Shown one piece after another: positions 32,763-42,252 of a DNA stretch of 64,000 nt. A program made the translations under genes and the position numbers. Under the pieces are notes generated by a model, which worked only from the letters and a program-made list of their open reading frames with translations, made no database searches and had not been told where the DNA came from. Every line of letters begins with the position of its first letter. The first letter of the stretch is position 1. Source of the stretch: Thermodesulfovibrio sp. (GTDB taxonomy: Bacteria; Nitrospirota; Thermodesulfovibrionia; Thermodesulfovibrionales; Thermodesulfovibrionaceae); the NCBI GenBank assembly GCA_025057595.1, contig JANXBK010000001.1, positions 62,001 to 126,000 on the forward strand. Direction: 5' to 3'.

Positions 32763-34528
32763 AAAAGTTACTCTATATTTCCTTATTTTTGAGTTTTTTC
32801 CTTTTAGGTTTTTTCTTAGGATATCTTTATTGGATTTTTTCAGATCTACCAAATGTAAAGACTCTTGAAAATTATAGACCTTACGAGTCTTCTATTGTGT
32901 ACTCCTCAGATGGCGAGGTTCTTACTGAGTTTTTCTATGAAAGAAGAAAATTCATTCCCCATTATGAGATTCCAGATATAATTAAAAAAGCCTTTATAGC
33001 TGCTGAAGATGTAAGATTTTATAACCATCCAGGTGTTGATATATTAGGAATACTAAGAGCGCTGTATAAGGATATAAAAGCAGGAAGTATTGTTGAAGGC
33101 GGAAGTACAATAACTCAACAACTCGCAAAAATGCTTTTTTTAAGTCCTGAAAAGACCTTATCAAGAAAGATAAAGGAGGCGATTCTTTCAATTCAAATTG
33201 AAAAAAAATATACTAAGGATGAAATTTTGGGACTTTATCTAAATCAAGCATATTTTGGTTGTAGAGCCTATGGAATAGCAGCTGCAGCTGAAACTTATTT
33301 TGGTAAATCTTTTAAAAATTTAAATATAGCTGAAGTAGCACTTCTTGCTTCTTTACCAAAGGCTCCTTCTTTGTTTAATCCTTTTAAAAGACCAGAGATA
33401 GTTCTGAAAAGAAGAAACATAATTTTACAAAAAATGTTTGACAAGGGATTTATCAGTAAGGAGCAGTATGAAGAAGCTTTAAGACAGCCCTTGCCTGAGC
33501 ACCCTCACTGGCGTAAATTTGAAGCACCCTATTTTGTTGAAACACTAAGACTAAATTTAGAGTCAAAATATGGTGAAAGGCTTTATAAAGATGGATTAAG
33601 AATTTACTCTACGATAGATTATAGAATGCAAAAGATAGCAGAGGAGGCTATCTCAAAAGGACTTAATGAGATTCATAAAAGAGTGAAGCCTCCTGTGCAA
33701 GCAGCGTTGGTAGCAATGGAGTTAAAAACTGGATATATAAGAGCTATGAGTGGTGGAAGCGATTTTAGAAAAACCCAATATAACAGAGTATTTGCTTTAA
33801 GGCAACCAGGAAGCGCTTTTAAACCATTTGTTTATGCAGTAGCACTAACAGAGGGATATTCTCCAGATGATACAATCCTTGATGCTCCTATTTCTTTTCC
33901 AGGTGCTGTTTTCGGAAAGAGTTGGAGTCCAAAGAACTACAATAATGAATACCACGGAGAAGTTACATTGAAGAAAGCTATTGCTTTATCTTTAAATGCT
34001 GCAACTGTAAGACTTGCCTCTTATGTAGGAATTAAAAAAATTACAGAGTTTGCTCACCAATGTGGGTTAAACTCAAAGATCCATCCTTATCTTTCAACTG
34101 CCTTAGGAGCCTCAGATGTAAAACTTATAGAGTTAACTCAAGCTTATGCAGTTTTTGCTACAGGCAAAAGAATTAAACCAATTTTTTACAGGAATATTAC
34201 TGATTCAAATGGAGTAGTCTTAGAAGAAAACAAACCTGAGTTTGAAGTGTTGCTCTCTGAAGAAATAGTTCAAAAGATGAAGGAGCTATTAAGAGAAGTT
34301 GTTGTCTCAGGTACAGCTCATAAAGCAAATAATTTGGGAAGAGAAGTCTATGGTAAAACTGGCACTACAAATGATTACTCTGATGCTTGGTTTATAGGAT
34401 TTGATGACAACCTCTTAGTAGGTGTTTGGGTTGGAAGAGATGATCATAAACCAATAGGCCTAAAAGAAACAGGTGCACGTGCTGCACTTCCGATATGGAT
34501 TTACTTTATGAAGGAAATTAGAAAGTGA
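32759..34528 (+). CDS. Class A penicillin-binding protein 1A
   Basis: A 589-residue bifunctional peptidoglycan synthase. One N-terminal membrane helix (residues about 4-27) is followed by a GT51 glycosyltransferase domain (FIAAEDVRFYNHPGVD, GGSTITQQLAKMLF, RKIKEAILSIQIEKKYTK). The transpeptidase domain has RQPGSAFKPF (SxxK), SLN, and YGKTGTTNDY. It is shorter than Escherichia coli PBP1A (about 850) because the insert domain is absent. It polymerises and cross-links cell-wall glycan at the inner membrane. Confidence 0.94.
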   Translation: MKKLLYISLFLSFFLLGFFLGYLYWIFSDLPNVKTLENYRPYESSIVYSSDGEVLTEFFYERRKFIPHYEIPDIIKKAFIAAEDVRFYNHPGVDILGILRALYKDIKAGSIVEGGSTITQQLAKMLFLSPEKTLSRKIKEAILSIQIEKKYTKDEILGLYLNQAYFGCRAYGIAAAAETYFGKSFKNLNIAEVALLASLPKAPSLFNPFKRPEIVLKRRNIILQKMFDKGFISKEQYEEALRQPLPEHPHWRKFEAPYFVETLRLNLESKYGERLYKDGLRIYSTIDYRMQKIAEEAISKGLNEIHKRVKPPVQAALVAMELKTGYIRAMSGGSDFRKTQYNRVFALRQPGSAFKPFVYAVALTEGYSPDDTILDAPISFPGAVFGKSWSPKNYNNEYHGEVTLKKAIALSLNAATVRLASYVGIKKITEFAHQCGLNSKIHPYLSTALGASDVKLIELTQAYAVFATGKRIKPIFYRNITDSNGVVLEENKPEFEVLLSEEIVQKMKELLREVVVSGTAHKANNLGREVYGKTGTTNDYSDAWFIGFDDNLLVGVWVGRDDHKPIGLKETGARAALPIWIYFMKEIRK

Positions 34529-34537
34529 TGTTAAAAT
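34529..34537 (+). promoter_or_regulatory. Extended -10 promoter of parAB (leaderless type)
   Basis: TGTTAAAAT begins one base after the PBP1A stop and ends five bases before the GTG start of parA. It is part of the word ATGTTAAAATAAAAA, also found before the VorB-like gene. Confidence 0.55.
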
Positions 34538-34542
34538 AAAAA

Positions 34543-35313
34543 GTGGGCAAGATTATAGCAATAGTTAATCAGAAAGGAGGGGTTGGGAAAACCACAACAG
34601 CTATTAATCTCGGGGCTTGTTTAGCGATTGAAGGCAAAAAGGTTTTGCTTGTTGATTCAGATCCGCAAGGAAATCTTACCACAGGTGTAGGATTTGATAG
34701 AAATAGAATAAAAAAAAGTTTATATGATCTTTATGTAAACTCTACGGCAGTAAAAGATGTTATTACTAAAACTTCTTTTGATAATTTATGGCTTATTCCT
34801 TCTACAATAGATCTCGTAGGAGTAGAAGTAGAAATTATTAGTAAACCAAAAAGAGAGTTTATTTTGCAAAGCATTTTACTGCCACTTGTTTTAGAGTTTG
34901 ACTATATCCTAGTTGATGCTCCTCCTTCTCTGGGGCTTCTAACTTTGAATTGTCTTGTCTCAGCAAACTCAGTACTTATTCCTGTTCAATGTGAGTATTA
35001 TGCTCTTGAAGGATTAACTTTGCTTACAAAAACAATAGATCTTATAAAAAGTAGTTTTAATCCTAAACTAAAAGTTGAAGGAATTCTTCTTACAATGTTT
35101 GATATAAGGAATACACTTTCTAAGCAAGTTGTAGATGAAGTAAGAAAATTTTTTGGTAAAAAAGTCTACACTACTATAATTCCAAGAAATGTTACACTTG
35201 CAGAGGCTCCTAGCCACGGTAAGCCTGTAGTATTTTATGATATTAAATCTAAAGGAGCTCAAAGTTATATGAGCTTTACCATGGAGTTTTTAAATGAAGA
35301 AGGCGCTTGGTAA
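34543..35313 (+). CDS. parA: Chromosome partitioning ATPase ParA (Soj)
   Basis: A 256-residue ParA ATPase with deviant Walker A NQKGGVGKTTTAINLG (residues about 8-23), VDSDPQGNLTTGVG, and ILVDAPPSLGLLTLN. The start is a GTG with no ribosome site, five bases after an extended -10 box. ParA drives chromosome origin segregation together with ParB, whose gene overlaps by 20 bases. Confidence 0.95.
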   Translation: MGKIIAIVNQKGGVGKTTTAINLGACLAIEGKKVLLVDSDPQGNLTTGVGFDRNRIKKSLYDLYVNSTAVKDVITKTSFDNLWLIPSTIDLVGVEVEIISKPKREFILQSILLPLVLEFDYILVDAPPSLGLLTLNCLVSANSVLIPVQCEYYALEGLTLLTKTIDLIKSSFNPKLKVEGILLTMFDIRNTLSKQVVDEVRKFFGKKVYTTIIPRNVTLAEAPSHGKPVVFYDIKSKGAQSYMSFTMEFLNEEGAW

Positions 35314-36130
35314 AGGTTTAGAGGCTTTAATACCTCAGAAAGAAGAGACATTTATAGAGATTGATATAGAAAGAATTATTCCTAATGATATGCAACCAAG
35401 AAAAGATTTTCCAGAAGAATCTCTTAGAGAGCTTGCTCAATCAATAAAAGAAAAGGGAGTTCTTCAACCAATAGTTGTGTCAAGAGTTGGAGATGGTACC
35501 TTTAGGATTGTTGTAGGAGAGAGACGTTGGAGAGCAGCAAAGATTGCAGGATTTGAAAAAATTCCAGCAATTATAAAGGATGTATCAGCTGAAGAAGCTG
35601 CTGAGCTTGCATTAATTGAGAATATTCAGAGAGAAGATCTTGATCCTGTAGAGATTGCCTTATGTTTTGAAAAGCTTATCAATGATTTTAATCTCACTCA
35701 GGAAGAGCTTTCAAAAAGAGTCGGAAAGGACAGAGCAACAATTGCAAACTACTTAAGGATTTTAAAACTTCCTGATAAAATTAAAGAGTATTTAAGACAG
35801 GGAGTTCTTACAATGGGACATGCAAAAGCAATAGCATCAGTTAAGGATGCTGAAAAACAGATTGAGATAGCAGATTATGTTATAACAAAAGCTCTTTCTG
35901 TAAGACAGACAGAAGAATTTGTAAGAGGAATATATAAAAGGAAGAAAAAAGTTGTTGAGGTGACTCCGGAAATTAGAGAGCTTGAAGAGACTCTTTCAAC
36001 TGAATTGGGCACTAAAGTTAAAATTCATCATAAAGGTAAAAAAGGTAAGTTAGAGATATTTTATAGCTGTCTTGATGAGCTTGACGGAATACTACAAAGA
36101 ATTTTTAGAAAATCTTTCCTGGATTCATAA
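35294..36130 (+). CDS. parB: Chromosome partitioning protein ParB (Spo0J)
   Basis: A 278-residue ParB. The N-terminus (KKALGKGLEALIP) is the ParA-stimulating peptide. The CTPase/ParB-Srx domain has QPRKDF and GERRWRAAKIAG followed by ENIQREDLDPVE. A helix-turn-helix follows (LTQEELSKRVGKDRATIANYLRILKLP), and the C-terminal dimerisation domain ends the protein. No canonical parS 16-mer was noticed near the gene by eye. The end overlaps the convergent GlcD-like gene by 26 bases. Confidence 0.95.
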   Translation: MKKALGKGLEALIPQKEETFIEIDIERIIPNDMQPRKDFPEESLRELAQSIKEKGVLQPIVVSRVGDGTFRIVVGERRWRAAKIAGFEKIPAIIKDVSAEEAAELALIENIQREDLDPVEIALCFEKLINDFNLTQEELSKRVGKDRATIANYLRILKLPDKIKEYLRQGVLTMGHAKAIASVKDAEKQIEIADYVITKALSVRQTEEFVRGIYKRKKKVVEVTPEIRELEETLSTELGTKVKIHHKGKKGKLEIFYSCLDELDGILQRIFRKSFLDS

Positions 36131-37454
36131 TATCTTTCGGATCAAAAACTCTTTTTAATGCTTTCATAATCTCAATCTGACGCTTACTTAACTGTATCTC
36201 AATGTATTGTTTCTTTGTTACTCCTACCCCGTGTTCTCCCGAGATAGCACCCTGTAATGATACTGTAAGCTCAAATATTTTTTTTGCCATTTCAAATCCT
36301 TTATTGACCTCATCAGGATTTATAAGAATATTTACATGAATATTCCCATCTCCTGCATGTCCAAAGCAGACAGCAGGAATTTTTGAAAGGTTAGAGATTT
36401 CTTTAATACTTACAAGTGCTTTAGATAGATTTTCAACTGGTACAGTGATATCTAAGTTAATCTTTTTTTTATCCGTCATCTTTAAGATAGTTGGTGAAAT
36501 ACATCTTCTTGCTTTCCATAAATTCTGTCTTGAATAAAAATCTGTTGCCACTTTGATATCACCTTTAAGTTTTTTTGCTATATCAATAACTCTTTCAGCC
36601 TCCCTTTTAATTGATGTTACTTCTCCATCAAGTTCTAAAAGAATCATTGCTTCGGTATCCTTTATTAGCTCGATATTAGTGTTTTCCTTAATTATTTGAA
36701 GACAGGAGTTATCAAGAAATTCAACAGCTCTTGGAATTATGCTTTTATGTAAAATTTGAGGAATTAGCAATCCAGCATTTTCAATATTTGGAAAACTTAT
36801 AAGAAGAGTAATTATGTCTTCTGGTTGAGGTAAAACTCTTAAAGTTACTTTTGATATTATGCCAAGAGTTCCCTCTGAGCCTATAAATAACTCTTTAATC
36901 TCATAACCTACTACTCTTTTAGTTGTTTTCCCTCCAAAAGTTAAAATATTTCCGTTTGAAAGGACAACTTCTAACTCCATTACATAATTCCTTGTAACCC
37001 CATATTTTATTGCTGTTGGTCCGCCAGCATTTGTGGCTACGTTACCACCAATTGTGCAGTAATCAAGAGATGCTGGATCAGGCGGATAAAAAAGCTCGTA
37101 TATAATAAGTTCTTTTTGAAGCTCACCATTTATAACTCCAGCCTCTACTGTGACTGTAAAATTTTTTGAGTTTATATCTAATATCTGATTCATCTTTTCA
37201 AGACTTATAACGATACTTTTTGAGTCAATGGGAATCGCTCCTCCTGACATACCTGTGCCAGCACCTCTTGGAACAATTTTTAGACCTTTATTAGAAGCCC
37301 ATTTGATTAATTTGGATATCTCTTCTGTATTTCTAGGCCAAGCGACAAATTGGGGAGCTACTCCTTTAGCATAGGAGGCATCGTAACTGTAGCATATAAT
37401 ATCTTCTTTTTCAGATGATATCTCTATTCCATCAAGAAGATTCATCAAACTCAA
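36105..37454 (-). CDS. FAD-linked oxidase, GlcD/D-lactate dehydrogenase family
   Basis: A 449-residue flavoprotein of the VAO/GlcD family. It has the FAD pyrophosphate loop VPRGAGTGMSGGAIP, LDYCTIGGNVATNAGGPTAIKYGVT, and LFIGSEGTLGIISKVTLRVLP. The C-terminal cap has FGHAGDGNIHVNIL and GAISGEHGVGVTKKQYI. It oxidises a 2-hydroxyacid such as glycolate or lactate; no partner iron-sulfur subunit (GlcF) is adjacent. It starts one base after the smc stop on the same strand. Confidence 0.9.
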   Translation of the reverse strand: MSLMNLLDGIEISSEKEDIICYSYDASYAKGVAPQFVAWPRNTEEISKLIKWASNKGLKIVPRGAGTGMSGGAIPIDSKSIVISLEKMNQILDINSKNFTVTVEAGVINGELQKELIIYELFYPPDPASLDYCTIGGNVATNAGGPTAIKYGVTRNYVMELEVVLSNGNILTFGGKTTKRVVGYEIKELFIGSEGTLGIISKVTLRVLPQPEDIITLLISFPNIENAGLLIPQILHKSIIPRAVEFLDNSCLQIIKENTNIELIKDTEAMILLELDGEVTSIKREAERVIDIAKKLKGDIKVATDFYSRQNLWKARRCISPTILKMTDKKKINLDITVPVENLSKALVSIKEISNLSKIPAVCFGHAGDGNIHVNILINPDEVNKGFEMAKKIFELTVSLQGAISGEHGVGVTKKQYIEIQLSKRQIEIMKALKRVFDPKDIMNPGKIF

Positions 37455-37455
37455 T

Positions 37456-40400
37456 CTAATTTAGTTTTATAGAGATTACAGAGGATACTCCCTCTTCTTG
37501 CATTGTTACTCCGTAAACATAGTCTGCTATTTCGATCATGAGCTTGTTATGAGTTATTATAAGAAACTGTATATGTTTGCTAAACTCCTTTAAAAGTTTC
37601 CTTAATTTAATTGTATTTGTATCATCTAAAGTAGCATCAACTTCATCAAAAATACATATCGGAGAGGGCTTCACTGACAAACAGGCAAAAATCAAAGCTA
37701 AAGCAGCAAGCGTCTTTTCTCCTCCTGAAAAAAGATTTATGTTGTTTGATTTTTTACCAGGTAGTTGCACATAAATATCAATCTCTGATTCTAATATATT
37801 ATTTTCATTGGTTAATAGTAAGTCTGCCTTCCCGCCCTCAAAAAGTTCATTGAATATTAGACTATATTTTTCTCTAAGTAAATTAAAGGTTTCTTTAAGC
37901 TTTTTCTTTGAAATATTATTAATTTTTCTTATAGCTTCCTCAATCTCCTTTATTGAAGTTAACAAGTCTTTCTGTTGCTCTATTAAAAAATAATATCTTT
38001 CCCTTATTTCTTCAAACTCTTTAAGTATTTCTACATCAACTGGACCTATCTCTTTGAGTTGAGCTTTTAGTTGATTTGCTTTTAATTTAAAAGCTTCGGT
38101 ATTCTCTGTAGGTTCAATCTTTTCCTTTAAGATGTCAACTCCATAAAAGTTATATATTTCATTCCACAAACTCTCTAATTTGATTGTGAGCTCTTTAAGC
38201 TCTACTTCTTTTTTCCCAAAATTTGAAGTATTAATCTGGATTTCTTCAGTAAGTTTTTTATAGTCTTCTTCAAGCTTAGATAAATTGTCTTTTTCCTTTG
38301 CAAGACAGTCTTTTAAATTCTCTATTTCTTCTGAAGAGAGGAAAATCTGTTTTTTAAGCTCTTCTATTCGTTTCTCTATTTCTAAAATCTCACCTTTTAG
38401 GTATTCGCTTTTTGCCTTATTTTGGGTAATTTCTTTAAGGTTTCTCTCCTTTTTTTCAAAAAGTTTCTTAATCTGCTCATTGATTTTTTCAATCTGTAGA
38501 TTAATTGTTTTTATTTTTTCTTTTGATGTAATTAGTTTTAGTTTTTTATCTGAAATTAGTTCACTTTTTTCTATATTAATTTTTGAAATATTAAAAGCCT
38601 TCTGTTTTAATCTTTCGATTTTGTCTTCTGTAAGCTTTATCATTTCTGATAGATAATCAATATCTGCTGAAATTTTTTGCCTTGTATCAAAGTTTTGTTG
38701 TTTTTCTTGTAAAAGAGCTTTTTCTTCTTTATATAAGTAGCCTACTTTTTGATTTGTGGTTTCTGTTTCATTGCATAAGTTTTTATAACTTTCCTTTTTT
38801 TGAACTAGCTCTTTATTAATTTTGTAAATCTCTCCTCTGCAAGTTTCTAACTTAGTTTCTAAATTTTGTTTTTTGTCCTTTAACTCCTTTAGTTTCTCAC
38901 CTATAAAATTTAGTTCTTCAGTTATTTTATTTTTTTCTTCCTTTAATCTCTCAAGTTCCTTTTTCTTTCTAAAGACATCTCTGCTTTTTTTAAGTTTTAT
39001 GAAACCTTCAGGATATATTACTTCTCCTCTATTTGTAATAAAGGTGTAGCCCTTGTATCTGTCCTTAAGCTCAATAGCTTTATTTATACTTTCCACAACA
39101 ATAACATTTTCAAAGATATTAGGAATCGTATTTTCTTTAATTTTTATAAATTTGCTCAAAGTTGGGACAGACTCTTCTGGTGATATTTTTATTTCAGCTT
39201 TGTAGTTTCTTAAAAAGTAGAAATTTTGATTAGAATTTCTATCTATTTCTTCAATGCTTTCAACTACTACTGCTTTTAACTTATCTTCTAAGAAGTTTTC
39301 TAGGGCTTCTTCTAATTCAGAGTGAACTTCTAATAAATCAAGGAATATCACTTTATCTTTAGAGTCTTCACAAACCTCTGACAGAAGTGTTTCAGTTTTA
39401 TTTTTTATTATGGCTTCTTGTTTTTTCTTTTCAATCATAGTTTGCGATGTCTCTTCTAATAAATTATTGATTTTAACTAACTCCTCTTTTAATTTTTTCT
39501 CTTCTAATGTCAATGAATTTAAAAGGTTTTCTAACTTTTGGATTGTTTGTTCCTCCTTTTCTTTTAAAGATTGTAAATATCTTAACTTTTGATTCATCTC
39601 CTTAATTTTCTCCTCAGTAATCTTTAATCTATACTCAGAAGACTCTATTGCTTTTTCTAAATTCAAACGAAGATTTTTTTTGTTTGAAAGCTCAGCAGAA
39701 AGATTAAAGAGATTTTTTTTCTCCCTTTCAATTTCTGAGTCAATAACTTGTTGTTGCTTTTTGCTGGCATCTATATCTTTTTCATATAGAGTTATTTCAC
39801 TTTGCAGAGGATTAATAAGATTTTCTAACTCTATTTTTTCAGCCTTTATTATTTCTAAGCTTTGCTCTATTTTTTTTATTTCTTCGTCGATTTCAATATT
39901 TTCATCTTTTAATCTCTCAATAATTTCTTCTTTAGACTTTCTTTCTTGAGTTAGAAAAATTAGTTTTTTCTCTAGGTCAACTTTTTCTGTCTCTAATTTT
40001 TTTTGTTTTTCCTCAATTTTTTTAAGAGTTTCTTCTTTTTCTTCTATTTGTTTCTTTATTTTTTGAATCTCTTCAACTACTTTATTTTTTTGTATGCCTA
40101 AATAATCCTGCCTCATTCTTATTTGTTCAATTTCGACTTTAAGTGATTGGATTTCCTCAAAAAATGAAGTAGCTTCCTTTTTTGCAACTTTAAGCTCAAG
40201 ATTTTTAAGTTCTTGGAGGATTTTTCTGTATCGCTCAGCTTTTTTTGCTTGTTTTTCAAGAAGTAAATACTGTTTTCTTACTTCGGTTATTATATCTTCT
40301 AATCTTTGTAAGTTTTCTTTTGCTGATATTAATTTGGCTTCTGCTTCAGTTCTTTTTAGTTTATAAAAAGATACTCCAGCGCACTCCTCAAGAAGTAATT

Positions 40401-40875
40401 TTCTTTGATTTGCCCTGAATAGGATTTCGTTAAGCTTTATCTGATCTATGATTGCATAGTTTTTTATATCAACACCTTGAGATACAAAAACTTCTTTTAG
40501 GTCTTTTAGTCTAACTTGTCTTCCATTAATTAAAAACTCAGAGTCTCCTATTTTGTAAAGTCTTCTCTTTATCTCTATATTTTCCATTTCTTTAGAGTCA
40601 TTGCTATCTTTTTTCTCTATCTCTAAAAAGATGCTTACTTCTGCTAGTCCTCTCTCTTTTTTCGAGGAAGAACCCTGAAAAATTATATCTTCCATTTTTT
40701 CTCCTCTTAAAATTCTCGGATTATGCTCTCCGAGAATCCACCGAAAGGCATCTACGATATTGCTTTTTCCTGTTCCATTAGGACCGATAAAACAGGTAAC
40801 TCCCTCATGAATCTCGATCTTTGTTCTTTCAGGAAAAGATTTAAAGCCGTTAAGTTCAATCCACTTAAGTTTCAT
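37456..40875 (-). CDS. smc: Chromosome segregation ATPase SMC
   Basis: A 1139-residue SMC. Walker A is in GFIGPNGTGKSNIVDAF (CFIGPNGTGKSN, near residue 30). Long coiled coils run at about residues 170-500 and 660-970, with a hinge between them (about 515-650). The ABC signature is LFSGGEKTLAALALIF and Walker B is ICIFDEVDATLDD near the C-terminus. It organises and condenses the chromosome together with ScpAB. Coiled-coil Lys/Glu repeats create several long antisense frames that are not genes. The ATG at 40875 follows a TAAAAT box by nine bases without a ribosome site. Confidence 0.97.
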   Translation of the reverse strand: MKLKWIELNGFKSFPERTKIEIHEGVTCFIGPNGTGKSNIVDAFRWILGEHNPRILRGEKMEDIIFQGSSSKKERGLAEVSIFLEIEKKDSNDSKEMENIEIKRRLYKIGDSEFLINGRQVRLKDLKEVFVSQGVDIKNYAIIDQIKLNEILFRANQRKLLLEECAGVSFYKLKRTEAEAKLISAKENLQRLEDIITEVRKQYLLLEKQAKKAERYRKILQELKNLELKVAKKEATSFFEEIQSLKVEIEQIRMRQDYLGIQKNKVVEEIQKIKKQIEEKEETLKKIEEKQKKLETEKVDLEKKLIFLTQERKSKEEIIERLKDENIEIDEEIKKIEQSLEIIKAEKIELENLINPLQSEITLYEKDIDASKKQQQVIDSEIEREKKNLFNLSAELSNKKNLRLNLEKAIESSEYRLKITEEKIKEMNQKLRYLQSLKEKEEQTIQKLENLLNSLTLEEKKLKEELVKINNLLEETSQTMIEKKKQEAIIKNKTETLLSEVCEDSKDKVIFLDLLEVHSELEEALENFLEDKLKAVVVESIEEIDRNSNQNFYFLRNYKAEIKISPEESVPTLSKFIKIKENTIPNIFENVIVVESINKAIELKDRYKGYTFITNRGEVIYPEGFIKLKKSRDVFRKKKELERLKEEKNKITEELNFIGEKLKELKDKKQNLETKLETCRGEIYKINKELVQKKESYKNLCNETETTNQKVGYLYKEEKALLQEKQQNFDTRQKISADIDYLSEMIKLTEDKIERLKQKAFNISKINIEKSELISDKKLKLITSKEKIKTINLQIEKINEQIKKLFEKKERNLKEITQNKAKSEYLKGEILEIEKRIEELKKQIFLSSEEIENLKDCLAKEKDNLSKLEEDYKKLTEEIQINTSNFGKKEVELKELTIKLESLWNEIYNFYGVDILKEKIEPTENTEAFKLKANQLKAQLKEIGPVDVEILKEFEEIRERYYFLIEQQKDLLTSIKEIEEAIRKINNISKKKLKETFNLLREKYSLIFNELFEGGKADLLLTNENNILESEIDIYVQLPGKKSNNINLFSGGEKTLAALALIFACLSVKPSPICIFDEVDATLDDTNTIKLRKLLKEFSKHIQFLIITHNKLMIEIADYVYGVTMQEEGVSSVISIKLN

Positions 40876-40884
40876 TATTTAATT

Positions 40885-40890
40885 ATTTTA
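40885..40890 (-). promoter_or_regulatory. Probable -10 box of smc
   Basis: Minus-strand TAAAAT ends nine bases before the smc ATG, with no ribosome site. It is a weaker example of the leaderless arrangement. Confidence 0.35.
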
Positions 40891-40967
40891 TCTGATTTTT
40901 ATTTTAAAAGGTTTAATGTAAACATAAAATTTTTTTATTTGACCTAAAAACCTTGAGTATTTTACTG

Positions 40968-40996
40968 TTGATAAACACTGTTTTTTGTGTTATAAT
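40968..40996 (+). promoter_or_regulatory. Strong sigma-70 promoter of dsrAB with inverted repeat in its spacer
   Basis: TTGATA (40968-40973), a 17-bp spacer, and an extended TGT-TATAAT (40988-40996) form a near-consensus promoter. AACAC (40974-40978) and GTGTT (40987-40991) form an inverted repeat with 8 bases between, covering the spacer, so a repressor bound there would block polymerase. Predicted start is about 41003, giving a 26-base leader with GAGGAGG before dsrA. Confidence 0.8.
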
Positions 40997-41028
40997 TCTC
41001 AAAAAATCTTTTTAAAGAGGAGGATACT

Positions 41029-42237
41029 ATGACCAAGAAGTATGAAACTCCTTTATTGGATGAGCTGGAGAAGGGGCCTTTTCCGAGTTTTGTAACAGAG
41101 ATTAAGAAAGCTGCTGCAAAAAATCCGATGGCAGCTGATGAACTTGGATTGCTTGAGAGGAGCTACAGAGACAAAATAACTTATTGGAAGCATGGTGGAA
41201 TAGTTGGTGTAAGAGGTTATGGAGGAGGAGTTATTGGAAGATACTCAGAGTTAGCTGATGAGTTCCCAGGTGTTGCCCATTTCCATACAGTACGTGTTAA
41301 TCAACCAGCTGGTTTATTTTATACTTCAGAAGCAATTAGATTTATCTGCGATGTTTGGGACAAATATGGAAGCGGACTTACTAACTTTCATGGTTCAACA
41401 GGTGATATAATTTTACTTGGAACAGTAACTGATAATCTTGAACCTCTTGCAACAGTTTTAAGTTTAAATGGATTTGACCTTGGTGGTTCAGGTTCTGCAA
41501 TGAGAACGCCTAGCTGTTGTGTTGGACCTGCAAGATGTGAGTGGGCAATGATCGATACTCTTCATATTACTTATGATTTAACACAAGAGTTTCAAGATGA
41601 GCTTCACAGACCACAGTATCCTTATAAGTATAAAATTAAAGTAGTAGGATGCCCAATTGATTGCAATGCTGCGATTGCACGTGCAGATCTCTCTATAATT
41701 GGAACATGGAAAGGACCAATAGCTATTGATCAAGACAGAGTTAGAGATTATGCAAAGAAAGGTGTAGATATACAGGAGGAGATTGTTAATCTTTGTCCAG
41801 GAAAATGTATCAGTTGGGATGGTAACAGTCTTACAATAAATGATGAAGACTGTAGACACTGTTTCCACTGTATAGCAAAACTGCCAGGAGCACTTAAACC
41901 CACACCACCTTTTGGAGCAACAATTCTTATTGGATCAAAAGCTCCGTTTGTTATTGGTGCTACACTTTCATGGGTGATTTTCCCATTTATGGAGATGAAA
42001 CCACCATATCAAGAGTTGAAAGATTTCATTAGAACTTCTAATGAATGGTGGAGCGAATATGGCAAAAACAGAGAAAGAATTGGCGAGTTAATACTTCGTC
42101 TTGGTATGAGAGAGTTTCTTGAAGTATGCGGACTTAAGCCCCTGCCTGAGATGGTTAAAGAGCCAAGAAGAGATCCATTCTGGTTCTGGAAAGAAGGAGA
42201 TCTTGAAGGAAAACCATGGGAATCATGGTTAAAATAA
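41029..42237 (+). CDS. dsrA: Dissimilatory sulfite reductase alpha subunit
   Basis: A 402-residue subunit of the siroheme enzyme that reduces sulfite in the last step of dissimilatory sulfate reduction. Siroheme-[4Fe-4S] cysteines lie in SCCVGPARCEW and GCPIDCNAA. A ferredoxin-like insert has LCPGKCISW and DCRHCFHCIAKLPG. Sulfite/siroheme-binding segments with Arg residues (HFHTVRVNQPAG, NFHGSTGD) are conserved. It has a strong promoter and a GAGGAGG ribosome site. The dsrB gene follows after 15 bases. Its presence with dsrD marks a sulfate or sulfite reducer. Confidence 0.98.
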   Translation: MTKKYETPLLDELEKGPFPSFVTEIKKAAAKNPMAADELGLLERSYRDKITYWKHGGIVGVRGYGGGVIGRYSELADEFPGVAHFHTVRVNQPAGLFYTSEAIRFICDVWDKYGSGLTNFHGSTGDIILLGTVTDNLEPLATVLSLNGFDLGGSGSAMRTPSCCVGPARCEWAMIDTLHITYDLTQEFQDELHRPQYPYKYKIKVVGCPIDCNAAIARADLSIIGTWKGPIAIDQDRVRDYAKKGVDIQEEIVNLCPGKCISWDGNSLTINDEDCRHCFHCIAKLPGALKPTPPFGATILIGSKAPFVIGATLSWVIFPFMEMKPPYQELKDFIRTSNEWWSEYGKNRERIGELILRLGMREFLEVCGLKPLPEMVKEPRRDPFWFWKEGDLEGKPWESWLK

Positions 42238-42252
42238 AAAAGGAGGTATAAC

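Noticed and set aside
34543..36130. parS site close to parAB
   Set aside because: I noticed no TGTTTCACGTGAAACA-like 16-mer here by eye. An exhaustive motif search was not possible, so this is only a negative impression.
38285..38656. Long plus-strand open frames opposite smc, such as this 123-codon one and one at 39680-39949
   Set aside because: They mirror the Lys/Glu-rich coiled coils of SMC, giving Phe/Ser-rich translations with no start signals. They are antisense artefacts.
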